Below the pieces are notes generated by a model. That model was not told the origin of the DNA and made no database searches. It was given only the letters and a program-made list of their open reading frames with translations. From Nitrospira sp. (GTDB lineage Bacteria; Nitrospirota; Thermodesulfovibrionia; Thermodesulfovibrionales; SM23-35), in contig VGWX01000008.1 in NCBI GenBank assembly GCA_016873615.1, forward strand, positions 1 through 47,264: 47,264 nt of DNA. Reading direction: 5' to 3'. Position numbers and translations under genes: made by a program. Of this stretch, positions 8,546 through 15,725 are shown piece after piece (position 1 is the first letter of the stretch; each line of letters begins with the position of its first letter).

Positions 8546-8650
8546 TTTAATCAAAAGAATTCCTCGAAGCTCAGCTTCGGGGTTCCCAATTATTCCCTCC
8601 CCCTTGAGGGGGGAGATTTAAGATGCCTCGTCCCGAAAGCCTTCGGGCGC
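8546..8650. repeat. Intergenic hairpin cluster (TCAAAAGAAT hairpin family plus GC-rich hairpins)
   Basis: The gap between divergent genes holds three hairpins. The first, at 8546-8585, starts TTTAATCAAAAGAAT and contains CCTCGAAGC/GCTTCGGGG. A related sequence occurs at 32046-32090, and degenerate relatives lie at 20191-20222 and 37600-37640. The second is a CCCTCCCCC/GGGGGGAG hairpin at about 8595-8613. The third is CCCGAA/TTCGGG at 8632-8647. No gene is visible. Confidence 0.55.
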
Positions 8651-8753
8651 TGCAAAAGCCTTAGATTATTCGGACGTGTCCTATTTATTGATGATCTGAC
8701 CCGGCAAAAACAGGCAAATCAAGACTTGGTATATAATATTCGAGGAGGCTGCC

Positions 8754-9245
8754 ATTTCTTCGATTATTATTGACGGGTACAATCTGATCGGTATATATCA
8801 CAATGACCTCAGGCATGAGAGGGAACTGTTTATCGGGTCTCTCGTCGATTACAGAAAGAACAAGGGTCATGATATAACCGTTGTTTTTGACGGATGGAGG
8901 ACAGGCGAGGGCAAGGAGAGCCGGGCAGTAACAGGTGGAATCAGGATCATATATTCAAGGATCGGTGAAAGGGCTGATGCTGTTATTAAACGTATCATTT
9001 CTTCGGAACGGCGTGAGTGGATTGTGATAACATCAGACAGGGAGATTGCAGACCATGCATGGGCTTCAGGTTCTATCCCTGTATCTTCAGAGAAGTTCCT
9101 GAATGCATTTGAGAGAAAAGACTCACTTTCGCCTGATGAAGGAGAATATGACGATGATGAATATATCGAACCTCAGAGGAAAGGCAATCCAAGGAAGTTG
9201 TCAAAAAAAGACAAGGCAATCAAAAGGGCATTAAGCAAGCTTTAA
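8754..9245 (+). CDS. NYN-domain (YacP-like) putative RNase, probable AUU start
   Basis: The open frame encodes SSIIIDGYNLIG, VVFDGWR and later ITSDREIADHA, the metal-binding aspartates and layout of YacP/NYN PIN-like domains, which are RNases in characterised members. A Lys/Arg-rich tail ends the 163-residue protein. The frame is open from 8700, but no ATG, GTG or TTG occurs before a GTG at 9024, deep inside the domain. A strong ribosome site GAGGAGG (8742-8748) stands 5 nt before ATT at 8754, exactly where homologous proteins begin, so I place the start there. The alternative is a sequence error or a decayed start. Its stop overlaps the PAP2 gene start (TAATG). Confidence 0.75.
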   Translation: MSSIIIDGYNLIGIYHNDLRHERELFIGSLVDYRKNKGHDITVVFDGWRTGEGKESRAVTGGIRIIYSRIGERADAVIKRIISSERREWIVITSDREIADHAWASGSIPVSSEKFLNAFERKDSLSPDEGEYDDDEYIEPQRKGNPRKLSKKDKAIKRALSKL

Positions 9246-10150
9246 TGAAAAAGATCTTCAGCGCACTTTTTCAGCAAAGACCTGCAGATACCGTCGCAAT
9301 TATTTTCCTTTTGTTCCTGACCGGTCTGACCTTGATCTATTTTAGAATTCTCCCGAGAGCGCCTTATCTGTTGAGTATTTACTCGCTCCTGATTATTGCA
9401 CAGATAATTCTGATCCGGTTTAAAAACAACGGAAGATTCATGAGGATTTTTTATGATCTGATTTTTCCAACAATCTGTGTGCTGGCGGTTTTTGACAGCC
9501 TTGAATGGGTGGTGCATTATGTTAATCCGGATGACATAGACCCGGTGCTTATCAAACTTGATTATCTTATATTCGGCAACCATCCTACTGTTATGCTCGA
9601 AAGGATCATGAACCCTTTTCTAACTGATATCCTTCAGATTGCCTATTCAACGTACTACTTCATACCGATAAGCTTTGGCGTCATCCTTTTATTGAATAAA
9701 CAGGGAGAGGAGTTCGATAGGTCGATTTTTATGATTTTGCTGTGTTTTTATCTTTCATATCTCGGTTATATACTCTTCCCTGCTCTTGGCCCAAGATTCT
9801 ACCTGAGCGACATTCAGACAACAGAACTCCAGGGGGTTTTTGCCGCCGAGCCGATACAGAATCTTCTTAACAGGCTTGAGGGCATAAAAAGAGATGCGTT
9901 CCCAAGCGGCCATACCGGTATTGCACTAATAGTCCTCTATCTTGCGTACAGGTATAAGCGAGGATATTTCTGGATAACGCTCCCTATTGTATCAGCCTTA
10001 ATCTTTTCGACCGTATACTGCCGGTATCACTACGTCGTTGATGTGATCGCGGGTTTCGGTCTAACGCTTCTGACCATTGTAATCAGTGAATGGTATTATG
10101 GGTGGTGGATGAAGCGGCAGGTTAAAAGCAGAACGGATTATCGAACGTAA
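9245..10150 (+). CDS. PAP2-family membrane phosphatase (inositol phosphorylceramide synthase-like)
   Basis: This 301-residue integral membrane protein has about six hydrophobic segments. PAP2 phosphatase motifs are visible in the second half: KRDAFPSGHTG at 215-225 and CRYHYVVDVIAG at 259-270, giving the catalytic His223, Arg260, His262 and Asp266. An earlier LGPRFY segment stands in the position of the first motif. Such enzymes dephosphorylate or exchange lipid phosphates at the membrane, for example phosphatidate, undecaprenyl pyrophosphate or sphingolipid-type substrates. It is translationally coupled to the NYN gene (TAATG overlap), but no functional link is evident. The exact substrate cannot be read. 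Confidence 0.88.
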   Translation: MKKIFSALFQQRPADTVAIIFLLFLTGLTLIYFRILPRAPYLLSIYSLLIIAQIILIRFKNNGRFMRIFYDLIFPTICVLAVFDSLEWVVHYVNPDDIDPVLIKLDYLIFGNHPTVMLERIMNPFLTDILQIAYSTYYFIPISFGVILLLNKQGEEFDRSIFMILLCFYLSYLGYILFPALGPRFYLSDIQTTELQGVFAAEPIQNLLNRLEGIKRDAFPSGHTGIALIVLYLAYRYKRGYFWITLPIVSALIFSTVYCRYHYVVDVIAGFGLTLLTIVISEWYYGWWMKRQVKSRTDYRT

Positions 10151-10320
10151 ATCTTTGCTCCTTCGGACAATGCCCCGTCCAGCCCGATCTCATTCCCCCA
10201 TTCATCAAAAACCCGTTTTGATGACTCTATTCCCTTTAGAAGATCTGCGCTGATAAGGGCATGCCTGACAGTCATCCCCGGCAGGATATAGATTGGTTTA
10301 TCGTTAACATAAACTTTCAT
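10138..10320 (-). CDS. 60-residue beta-grasp-like (ThiS/ferredoxin-fold-like) protein
   Basis: The protein MKVYVNDKPIYILPGMTVRHA... has the pattern of a small beta-grasp fold: a strand, a turn, a second strand, LPGMTV before a helix, and a terminal hydrophobic strand AKIYVR. It lacks the cysteines of a [2Fe-2S] ferredoxin and the C-terminal Gly-Gly of ThiS/MoaD sulfur carriers, so neither function can be assigned. Its 3' end overlaps the convergent PAP2 gene by 13 bp. No strong ribosome site is visible, so the gene call rests on coherent composition and fold-like pattern. Confidence 0.55.
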   Translation of the reverse strand: MKVYVNDKPIYILPGMTVRHALISADLLKGIESSKRVFDEWGNEIGLDGALSEGAKIYVR

Positions 10321-10359
10321 GTTGGATATGCTTTAGCGTAAGTATTTAATTAAGGTTCT

Positions 10360-10766
10360 TCAGACTTGCGTGTAAGAATGATCCATAGATTCCTTTCCCT
10401 TGAGGAGATTTCCCCTCTTTCTCTTCCCCTCCCTTGAGGGGAGGGGATTGAGGGGAGGGTGGTTCAAATTAATCCGTATCACTTCCAATATTCCATTGAT
10501 ATTCGTAAGTGCCTCATTATTCCAGAAACGTAAGACTTTTATATCCCTGCCCCTCAAGCCATTTGTCTCTTTCGCAATCTTTTTCTCTTTCCACAGCATG
10601 CTGACCTCCATCTACCTCAATGACTATCTTTTTTTCTTGACACACAAAATCGACAATATAGCTGCCCATCGGTTCTTGCCTCCTGAACTTGTATCCTTCC
10701 ATCTGTTTTGCTCTTAAAGGTCTCCACAATAACTTTTGTAAAGTTCTTCCGGAGACCTTTAGCCAT
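10360..10766 (-). pseudogene. DUF559 / Vsr-like endonuclease gene, multiply frameshifted
   Basis: Three frames together spell a DUF559 protein. MAKGLRKNFTK starts at an ATG at 10766. LLWRPLRAKQMEGYKFRRQE and the core SYIVDFVCQEKKIVIEVDGG with KDCERDKWLEGQGY follow in a second frame from about 10730. KVLRFWNNEALTNINGILE lies in a third frame from about 10530 to 10450. The frames change near 10733 and 10530, so no intact product can be made. The C-terminal reading then runs into a GC-rich hairpin repeat (about 10405-10462). DUF559 proteins resemble very-short-patch-repair endonucleases and often sit in variable regions. Confidence 0.75.
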
Positions 10767-10988
10767 GAAATGCCTGTGGAGATTATTCATCAAACACCCT
10801 CTCCCTCCCCTCTCCCCTTGTATGATAGAGGATAGGGTAAATTAACAATGAACTTAACCACGGGTGTGACAGACCGTACTCCCCTTGGGACTTTCGATCC
10901 CGTCCTTGTAAAGTTCTTCCGGAGACCTTTAGCCATGAAATGCCTGTGGAGATTATTCATCAAACACCCTCTCCCTCCCCTCTCCCCT
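10736..10988. repeat. 83-bp perfect direct repeat carrying the start of the DUF559 gene
   Basis: Bases 10736-10818 are repeated without change at 10906-10988, offset 170 bp. Each copy includes the minus-strand ATG and the first codons MAKGLRKNFT of the DUF559 reading, plus the CCCTCTCCCTCCCCTCTCCCCT tract of a GC-rich hairpin. The 87 bp between the copies are unrelated. The second copy leads into no DUF559 body, so this looks like a duplication or the stub of a second, lost gene copy. Confidence 0.8.
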
Positions 10989-11002
10989 CAAGGGAGAGGG
11001 AT

Positions 11003-12553
11003 CTATTTAACCTCCATGATTCTATTATCGACAGCAACATGTATATTTTTTTTCTTCTTTATATGCTCGATTACCACGTCCCGCAACCATCTGCCGGAAT
11101 CACTGTATGTCAGTTTTTCACCTTTCATCATACCCCCAACTACCGAAAAATCCTTTGACGATTTTACAGCATCTCCGAATGCTTTATATCCGTCACCGCC
11201 TGCTGCAAGGAAATCATTGGTGGCAACGCTGTACTCTTTATTCAGGTCTATCAGGTTGCCGGCGACAAGAATCTCCTGTAATCTTGCCCCGGATTTTACT
11301 GAACTGGAATATGTGAATGAGAGCCCCGAGATTTGAGGGAATCTGCCTGCTCCTTCTTCTATGGCTGACACGCCATGCTCCAATGCTTCCCTGATCTGTT
11401 TCCCGCTTAGTTTTACAGCAACAATATAATTATCAAAAGGCAGAACAGCATAAATGTGTTTTACCTTTAACTCTCCTTTTTTAATGCTTGTCCTGATAGT
11501 CCCTCCATTTATTAATGCTATATCAGCGTTGGATTCTTCTCTCATGATGTCAGCAATGAAATCACCCAGATTTGTCTCTTTCTTTCTTACATTCTCACCA
11601 TCAAGATCAGCTTCAGCCCATCCGACAGTCTCGTTGAGGACAGCATCGACCTTCCCTCGATATTTCTCGACTATTGCCGTGATATTTTTATCATCCTTGC
11701 CCGGCTCAGGCCTGATCTCCTCAAGATGACCTTCGTATTTCTCTATCCTTCCATCTGAGATAGTAAGATCAAGGACTCCAAGCGCCTTTGCATGTTCCCA
11801 TGCCTGAAGAACGATGGTTTTGTTGATAATGGCCGGAGAGAGCGCCTTTGTGTGTGAATGCCCGCCGACTATGACATCAATGCCTTCTGCTCTCTCTGAC
11901 AGAAGCCTGTCGGCAGAGTATCCGATATGAGAGAGGACTACAATTATATCAGTCCGGCCTTTTAATTCTTTGATGTAATTCTTTACAGAATCCTCAGGGG
12001 AAATAAAAGCAAGACCTGCGACATTTCGTGGATGGGTTGTCACGGGCGTGTCATCTGTAACAACGCCGATGATGCCAATCTTGACGCCGGCGACTTCTTT
12101 TATGACATACGGTTTGAGCAAATCAAAACCTTTAACATTTGCGCCAAGCACAGGGAAATTTGCTTCAGATATCCGTTTTTTCAGAACATCCTGCCCGAAA
12201 TCAAATTCATGGTTTCCCAGTACCATAGCGTCAAATTTCATGGCATTCATCAATTCAATGACTGATTCTCCCTGCGAAAGATTTGCCCAGTTATTTCCCT
12301 GGATCATGTCCCCTGCCGAGAGCAATAACGAATCTCTTTCATTTCGCAGTGAATTCAGCCTGGCAGAGAGATATGCAATGCCTCCAAGGTTTTCATCAGA
12401 GCCAAAGGGCTTATACGGCTCTGCAAAACCGTGGAAATCATTAAGGTATAAAATACGGATTACAGTCTGCTCAGCCTGTGCATATGGAACCCACAGGAAT
12501 AACAGGAGAAACAAAAAGAATACTGTTATTCGGGCAATGTTGGTATCATTCAA
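11003..12553 (-). CDS. Secreted 5'-nucleotidase / UDP-sugar hydrolase family metallophosphatase
   Basis: This 516-residue protein begins with a hydrophobic signal peptide ending around YAQAEQ. The N-terminal metallophosphatase domain shows the metal ligands ILYLNDFHG, SAGDMIQG, LGNHEFDFG, VVLSHIGYSADR and IVGGHSHT. The C-terminal 5_nucleotid_C domain follows from about residue 330 (ETNLGDFIADIMRE, ALINGGTIR, LPFDNYIVAVKLSGKQI, ATNDFLAAGGDGY). Family members hydrolyse extracellular or periplasmic nucleotides and nucleotide sugars for salvage. It is a single gene ending next to the duplicated DUF559 leader, and its 3' end abuts a GC-rich hairpin. Confidence 0.93.
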   Translation of the reverse strand: MNDTNIARITVFFLFLLLFLWVPYAQAEQTVIRILYLNDFHGFAEPYKPFGSDENLGGIAYLSARLNSLRNERDSLLLSAGDMIQGNNWANLSQGESVIELMNAMKFDAMVLGNHEFDFGQDVLKKRISEANFPVLGANVKGFDLLKPYVIKEVAGVKIGIIGVVTDDTPVTTHPRNVAGLAFISPEDSVKNYIKELKGRTDIIVVLSHIGYSADRLLSERAEGIDVIVGGHSHTKALSPAIINKTIVLQAWEHAKALGVLDLTISDGRIEKYEGHLEEIRPEPGKDDKNITAIVEKYRGKVDAVLNETVGWAEADLDGENVRKKETNLGDFIADIMREESNADIALINGGTIRTSIKKGELKVKHIYAVLPFDNYIVAVKLSGKQIREALEHGVSAIEEGAGRFPQISGLSFTYSSSVKSGARLQEILVAGNLIDLNKEYSVATNDFLAAGGDGYKAFGDAVKSSKDFSVVGGMMKGEKLTYSDSGRWLRDVVIEHIKKKKNIHVAVDNRIMEVK

Positions 12554-12611
12554 AACCTTACCTCTTTCCCAGTAAACATAAATTTATTTTCTATAAATCT
12601 TATTCCCTGTA

Positions 12612-12712
12612 ATTCCCTCCACCTTGAGGGTGGAGGGTTAGGGTGGGGGTGTTTGGTGATGATTGATTTAGACACCCTCCCCTGCATCCCCTCCCCTTAA
12701 GGGAGGGGAGAT
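12612..12712. repeat. Paired GC-rich hairpins between 5'-nucleotidase and larB
   Basis: CCCTCCACC (12615-12623) pairs with GGGTGGAGGG (12628-12637), and a second palindrome CTCCCCTTAAGGGAG lies at 12691-12705. A GGGTGGGGGTG stretch and CACCCTCCCC between them could also pair. This is another member of the window's GC-rich double-hairpin family. It follows the larB stop and may help end transcription of the lar operon. Confidence 0.65.
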
Positions 12713-12741
12713 ATTGGATGCCTTGTAGTTTACATGGAAGC

Positions 12742-13488
12742 TTACAATTTATTAATCATGCTTGCGAGGACGCCGGCGCCGAAACCGTTATCAATATTCA
12801 CAACACTGACACCGCTTGCGCAACTGGTCAGCATGCCGAGCAATGCTGTAATGCCATGAAAGCTTGCGCCGTATCCGACGCTTGTAGGCACTGCAATTAC
12901 AGGCTTATCAACGAGACCGCCTATTACGCTCGGCAGGGCGCCTTCCATGCCTGCAACAGCAATAATCACCCTTGCACGGGCGATGCTGTGCATATTCTCG
13001 CTCAGGCGGTGAATGCCTGCAACCCCAACATCATAGATCCTTTTTACCTTATTGCCAAAAATCTCTGCTGTAACCGCGGCTTCTTCTGCCACAGGGATAT
13101 CCGATGTCCCGGCAGTGACGATCGAGATATATGTAGCAGGCATTTTCATTTTTTTCTGTATGATGCTTATGGTCCGGGCCAGTCTGTTATATTCGGCACG
13201 CCGGCTTAATTTTTTTACTGCCATAAATATCTCTTCATCCGCTCTCGTGCAAAGGATATTGTTTTTACCTTTAAGCATGGATCCGACAATATGTTCAATC
13301 TGCTCTATGGTCTTGCCGGGAGAGAAGATAACTTCAGGATAGCCTGTGCGGAGACTGCGGTGAAGGTCTATCTTTGTGTGACCGAGGTCCTTAAAAGGCA
13401 GTTCCTTAAGTTCTTTCAGCGCCTCGTCTACGTTTAATTTTCCGTTTTTTACTTTTTGAAGTATCTCTTTCAGTTCTGCAGGATTCAT
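12742..13488 (-). CDS. larB: LarB, nickel-pincer cofactor biosynthesis carboxylase/hydrolase
   Basis: LarB carboxylates the pyridinium ring of nicotinic acid adenine dinucleotide and hydrolyses the phosphoanhydride, the first step to the nickel-pincer nucleotide cofactor. The 248-residue protein has a helical N-terminus and a PurE-like C-terminal domain with SIVTAGTSDIPVAEEAA, DVGVAGIHRL, VAGMEGALPSVIGGL, PVIAVPTSVGYG and NIDNGFGAG. It is the third gene of a larC-larE-larB operon, its start overlapping the end of larE by 4 bp. The length is normal for the family. Confidence 0.95.
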   Translation of the reverse strand: MNPAELKEILQKVKNGKLNVDEALKELKELPFKDLGHTKIDLHRSLRTGYPEVIFSPGKTIEQIEHIVGSMLKGKNNILCTRADEEIFMAVKKLSRRAEYNRLARTISIIQKKMKMPATYISIVTAGTSDIPVAEEAAVTAEIFGNKVKRIYDVGVAGIHRLSENMHSIARARVIIAVAGMEGALPSVIGGLVDKPVIAVPTSVGYGASFHGITALLGMLTSCASGVSVVNIDNGFGAGVLASMINKL

Positions 13489-14294
13489 AGTTTGTTCTTT
13501 TCAGGTTTAAAACTTCCTATTCTGTATCCCTCCAGATCAAAACTTACATAGGTATATCCGTAATCTTTCAGATGTGCTGAAACCGAATCCATTACTGTTT
13601 CATCGGATATCACTGATCTTTGATCCCGGCTTACTTCAATGCGTGCGAGATCTCCATGGCTTCTGACACGCGCGCCTGAGAACCCTATCCCTATAAGGTA
13701 ATGCTCGGATCTTTCGATCCTTTTGAGTTCATCAAGCGTTATTTTCGTATTATAAGGGATTCTTGTCAATAGACAGGAGTCTGCCGGCTTATCCCATGTC
13801 GGAAGCTTTAATTGCTTTGAGAGGCTTCTTATATCCTTCTTTGACAGGCCGCATGTTTTCAGTGGACTGAGTATCCCTGCCTCTCTCAATGCGCGTGATC
13901 CGGGGCGGTAGTCAGCCTGATCATCTCTGTTTGTGCCTTCTAAAATATGCTCAAAACCTTTTTGATGCGCTTTTTTGGTGATGCCTGAAAAGAAAGACGA
14001 CTTACAGTAGTAACACCTGTCTTCAGGATTTCCGATAATAGATTCAGAAATAGGGAGTTTTATTATCTGATGCCTGATATTGAATTTCCGCGCAAGGTCT
14101 TTTGCTTCTATCAATCCCCTGCGTGGGATGTACGGAGAGTCAACAGTGACTGCCAGTGCGTTGTCTCCCAAAACATTGTGTGCGGTTGTCAATAAAAAAG
14201 TGCTGTCAACGCCACCGGAAAAAGCTATCACAACCTTTTTCAGCTTCTTCAGATAATCTCTGAGTCTCTGATATTGCTGCTCCGGTGTGATCAT
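13485..14294 (-). CDS. larE: LarE, ATP-dependent sulfur transferase for nickel-pincer cofactor
   Basis: LarE adenylates the cofactor precursor's carboxylates and inserts sulfur. The 269-residue protein has the PP-loop SGGVDST at 26-32, an RCYYCK motif with Cys94 and Cys97, GTNRDDQADYRPG, and DKPADSCLLTRIPY with Cys174 in the position of the sacrificial cysteine of Lactobacillus LarE. With three cysteines in these places it could instead use an iron-sulfur-bound sulfide as some LarE proteins do. Which mechanism applies is not decidable here. It overlaps larC and larB by 4 bp at each end. Confidence 0.95.
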   Translation of the reverse strand: MITPEQQYQRLRDYLKKLKKVVIAFSGGVDSTFLLTTAHNVLGDNALAVTVDSPYIPRRGLIEAKDLARKFNIRHQIIKLPISESIIGNPEDRCYYCKSSFFSGITKKAHQKGFEHILEGTNRDDQADYRPGSRALREAGILSPLKTCGLSKKDIRSLSKQLKLPTWDKPADSCLLTRIPYNTKITLDELKRIERSEHYLIGIGFSGARVRSHGDLARIEVSRDQRSVISDETVMDSVSAHLKDYGYTYVSFDLEGYRIGSFKPEKNKL

Positions 14295-15460
14295 TTCTCC
14301 TGAGAGAGATCATTCATGATTTCCCGGTATACCTCTCGTATCGGCTTATTGTGCGCCTTTGCGATGGCGGCGATCTCATCATATTCGGGTTTGAACTTAC
14401 TATCGCCGTTCGGAAGAATGGCTTTTTTCAGGGTTATCTTTCCGTATCGGGTATCTGTGGATATGAATTCTCTCGGCAGGGCTGTTTTTTCAACAGAAAA
14501 AGTTCTCAGCCCAAAGGTAGACGTCTCATTCAGTATCAATGAAATGAGTTTCTCTTTTTTCTTATTGCTGCATAGAACGCTCAATTGTGATGCGTTCCGG
14601 GTCTTCTTCATGATTATCGGAGTAATGAAGACGTCATCAGCGCCTTCGGCAAACAGCTTGTCCATAATGTAATCAATGAGTTCAGGGTTCATATCATCAA
14701 TATTGCACTCGATCAGCGAGTGATCTCCCTTATCAAGCCTTTCAAGAGTTTCGCAGAGGTGAACCCTGAGGAGATTCGGGATTGCTGATTGCCTGTTGCC
14801 GATGCCATACGCAGTTTTCTGAATCCTGAAAGAAAGATTATCAGTGAACTCATTCACATTGCACGCAAGTATTACAGCGCCTGTTGGAGTGGTGGATTCA
14901 AATGGTTGAGATCCCTTTTTTACAGGGATGTTTTTCAGGAGCTCAACTGTTGCAGGAGCCGGCACAGGAAGTGTTCCGTGTTCGCCCCCGGCAAATCCGC
15001 TTCCAAGCTCAACAGCGGAACTGATGATACGGTCAGGCTTCAGATAATCGAAACATATTGCTGCGCCAACAATATCAAGTATCGAATCAACAGCCCCCAA
15101 TTCATGAAAATGAACGTCATCAGGAGAAGTCCCGTGCACTTTTGCTTCAGCTTCTGCGAGTGTCCTGAACATCCGCTCTGCGCTGGAACAGACATTTTCA
15201 TTAAGACCGCTCTTATGAATCAGCTGAAGGATGTCATTCAGATTACGATGCTCATATGAATCAGCCTTTGTCCGGATACGCACTTTAGTGCCTTTTATGC
15301 TGTTCCGGATATCTTCGGAAATCAGTATGGAATAATCTTTCAGTAACAGTCCGGCAAGCTCTTGCCTTAGGTATCCTTCGGGCACACCAAGATCAATCAT
15401 TGCAGCAAGGTTCATGTCGCCGCTGATGCCTGAAAAACAGTCGTAATAAAGAATCTTCAT
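14291..15460 (-). CDS. larC: LarC, nickel insertion enzyme (CTP-dependent cyclometallase)
   Basis: LarC inserts nickel into the pincer nucleotide in a CTP-dependent reaction. The 389-residue protein starts MKILYYDCFSGISGDMNLAA, typical of the family, and has HFHELGAVDSILDIVGAA, the TPTGAVIL segment and the C-terminal CNIDDMNPELIDYIMDKLF. It is one continuous frame, unlike the LarC1/LarC2 frameshifted form of Lactobacillus plantarum. It heads the larCEB operon, divergent from typA. No lactate racemase (larA) or nickel transporter lies in the window, so the client enzyme must be elsewhere. Confidence 0.95.
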   Translation of the reverse strand: MKILYYDCFSGISGDMNLAAMIDLGVPEGYLRQELAGLLLKDYSILISEDIRNSIKGTKVRIRTKADSYEHRNLNDILQLIHKSGLNENVCSSAERMFRTLAEAEAKVHGTSPDDVHFHELGAVDSILDIVGAAICFDYLKPDRIISSAVELGSGFAGGEHGTLPVPAPATVELLKNIPVKKGSQPFESTTPTGAVILACNVNEFTDNLSFRIQKTAYGIGNRQSAIPNLLRVHLCETLERLDKGDHSLIECNIDDMNPELIDYIMDKLFAEGADDVFITPIIMKKTRNASQLSVLCSNKKKEKLISLILNETSTFGLRTFSVEKTALPREFISTDTRYGKITLKKAILPNGDSKFKPEYDEIAAIAKAHNKPIREVYREIMNDLSQEK

Positions 15461-15672
15461 TGTCTGAATATAATCCTGTACATATAAATTATATTTTAGC
15501 TCAAAACTGAAAATTCTTTTTAAGACTTATTCAACATGACGGCCCTGTAGCTTTTATATTGAAAAATAAAGTAAAATATAAATGTTGTGATTTCGTTGTC
15601 CCTCCAGAGGCATTGTCGATAAAATCATGATTGATACTCTGAATAACTGAATTTGTCTTTTTATTCTTTAAA

Positions 15673-15687
15673 GCGCTGTATCAGCGC
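15673..15687 (+). promoter_or_regulatory. Hairpin in the typA leader
   Basis: GCGCTG (15673-15678) and CAGCGC (15682-15687) form a tight stem with a 3-nt loop. It is followed by ATAAGATTTTTTAAGG, which gives it a weak terminator-like look 39 bp upstream of the typA start. The rest of the larC-typA gap (15461-15725) is AT-rich, with no gene recognised. Confidence 0.35.
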
Positions 15688-15725
15688 ATAAGATTTTTTA
15701 AGGCAGAAAAAAGGAAAGGTTTTTT

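Noticed and set aside
9024-9245. Short NYN-region gene starting at GTG 9024
   Set aside because: The start would cut away the first metal-binding strand (IIIDGYNLIG), which is clearly encoded upstream in the same frame behind a strong ribosome site.
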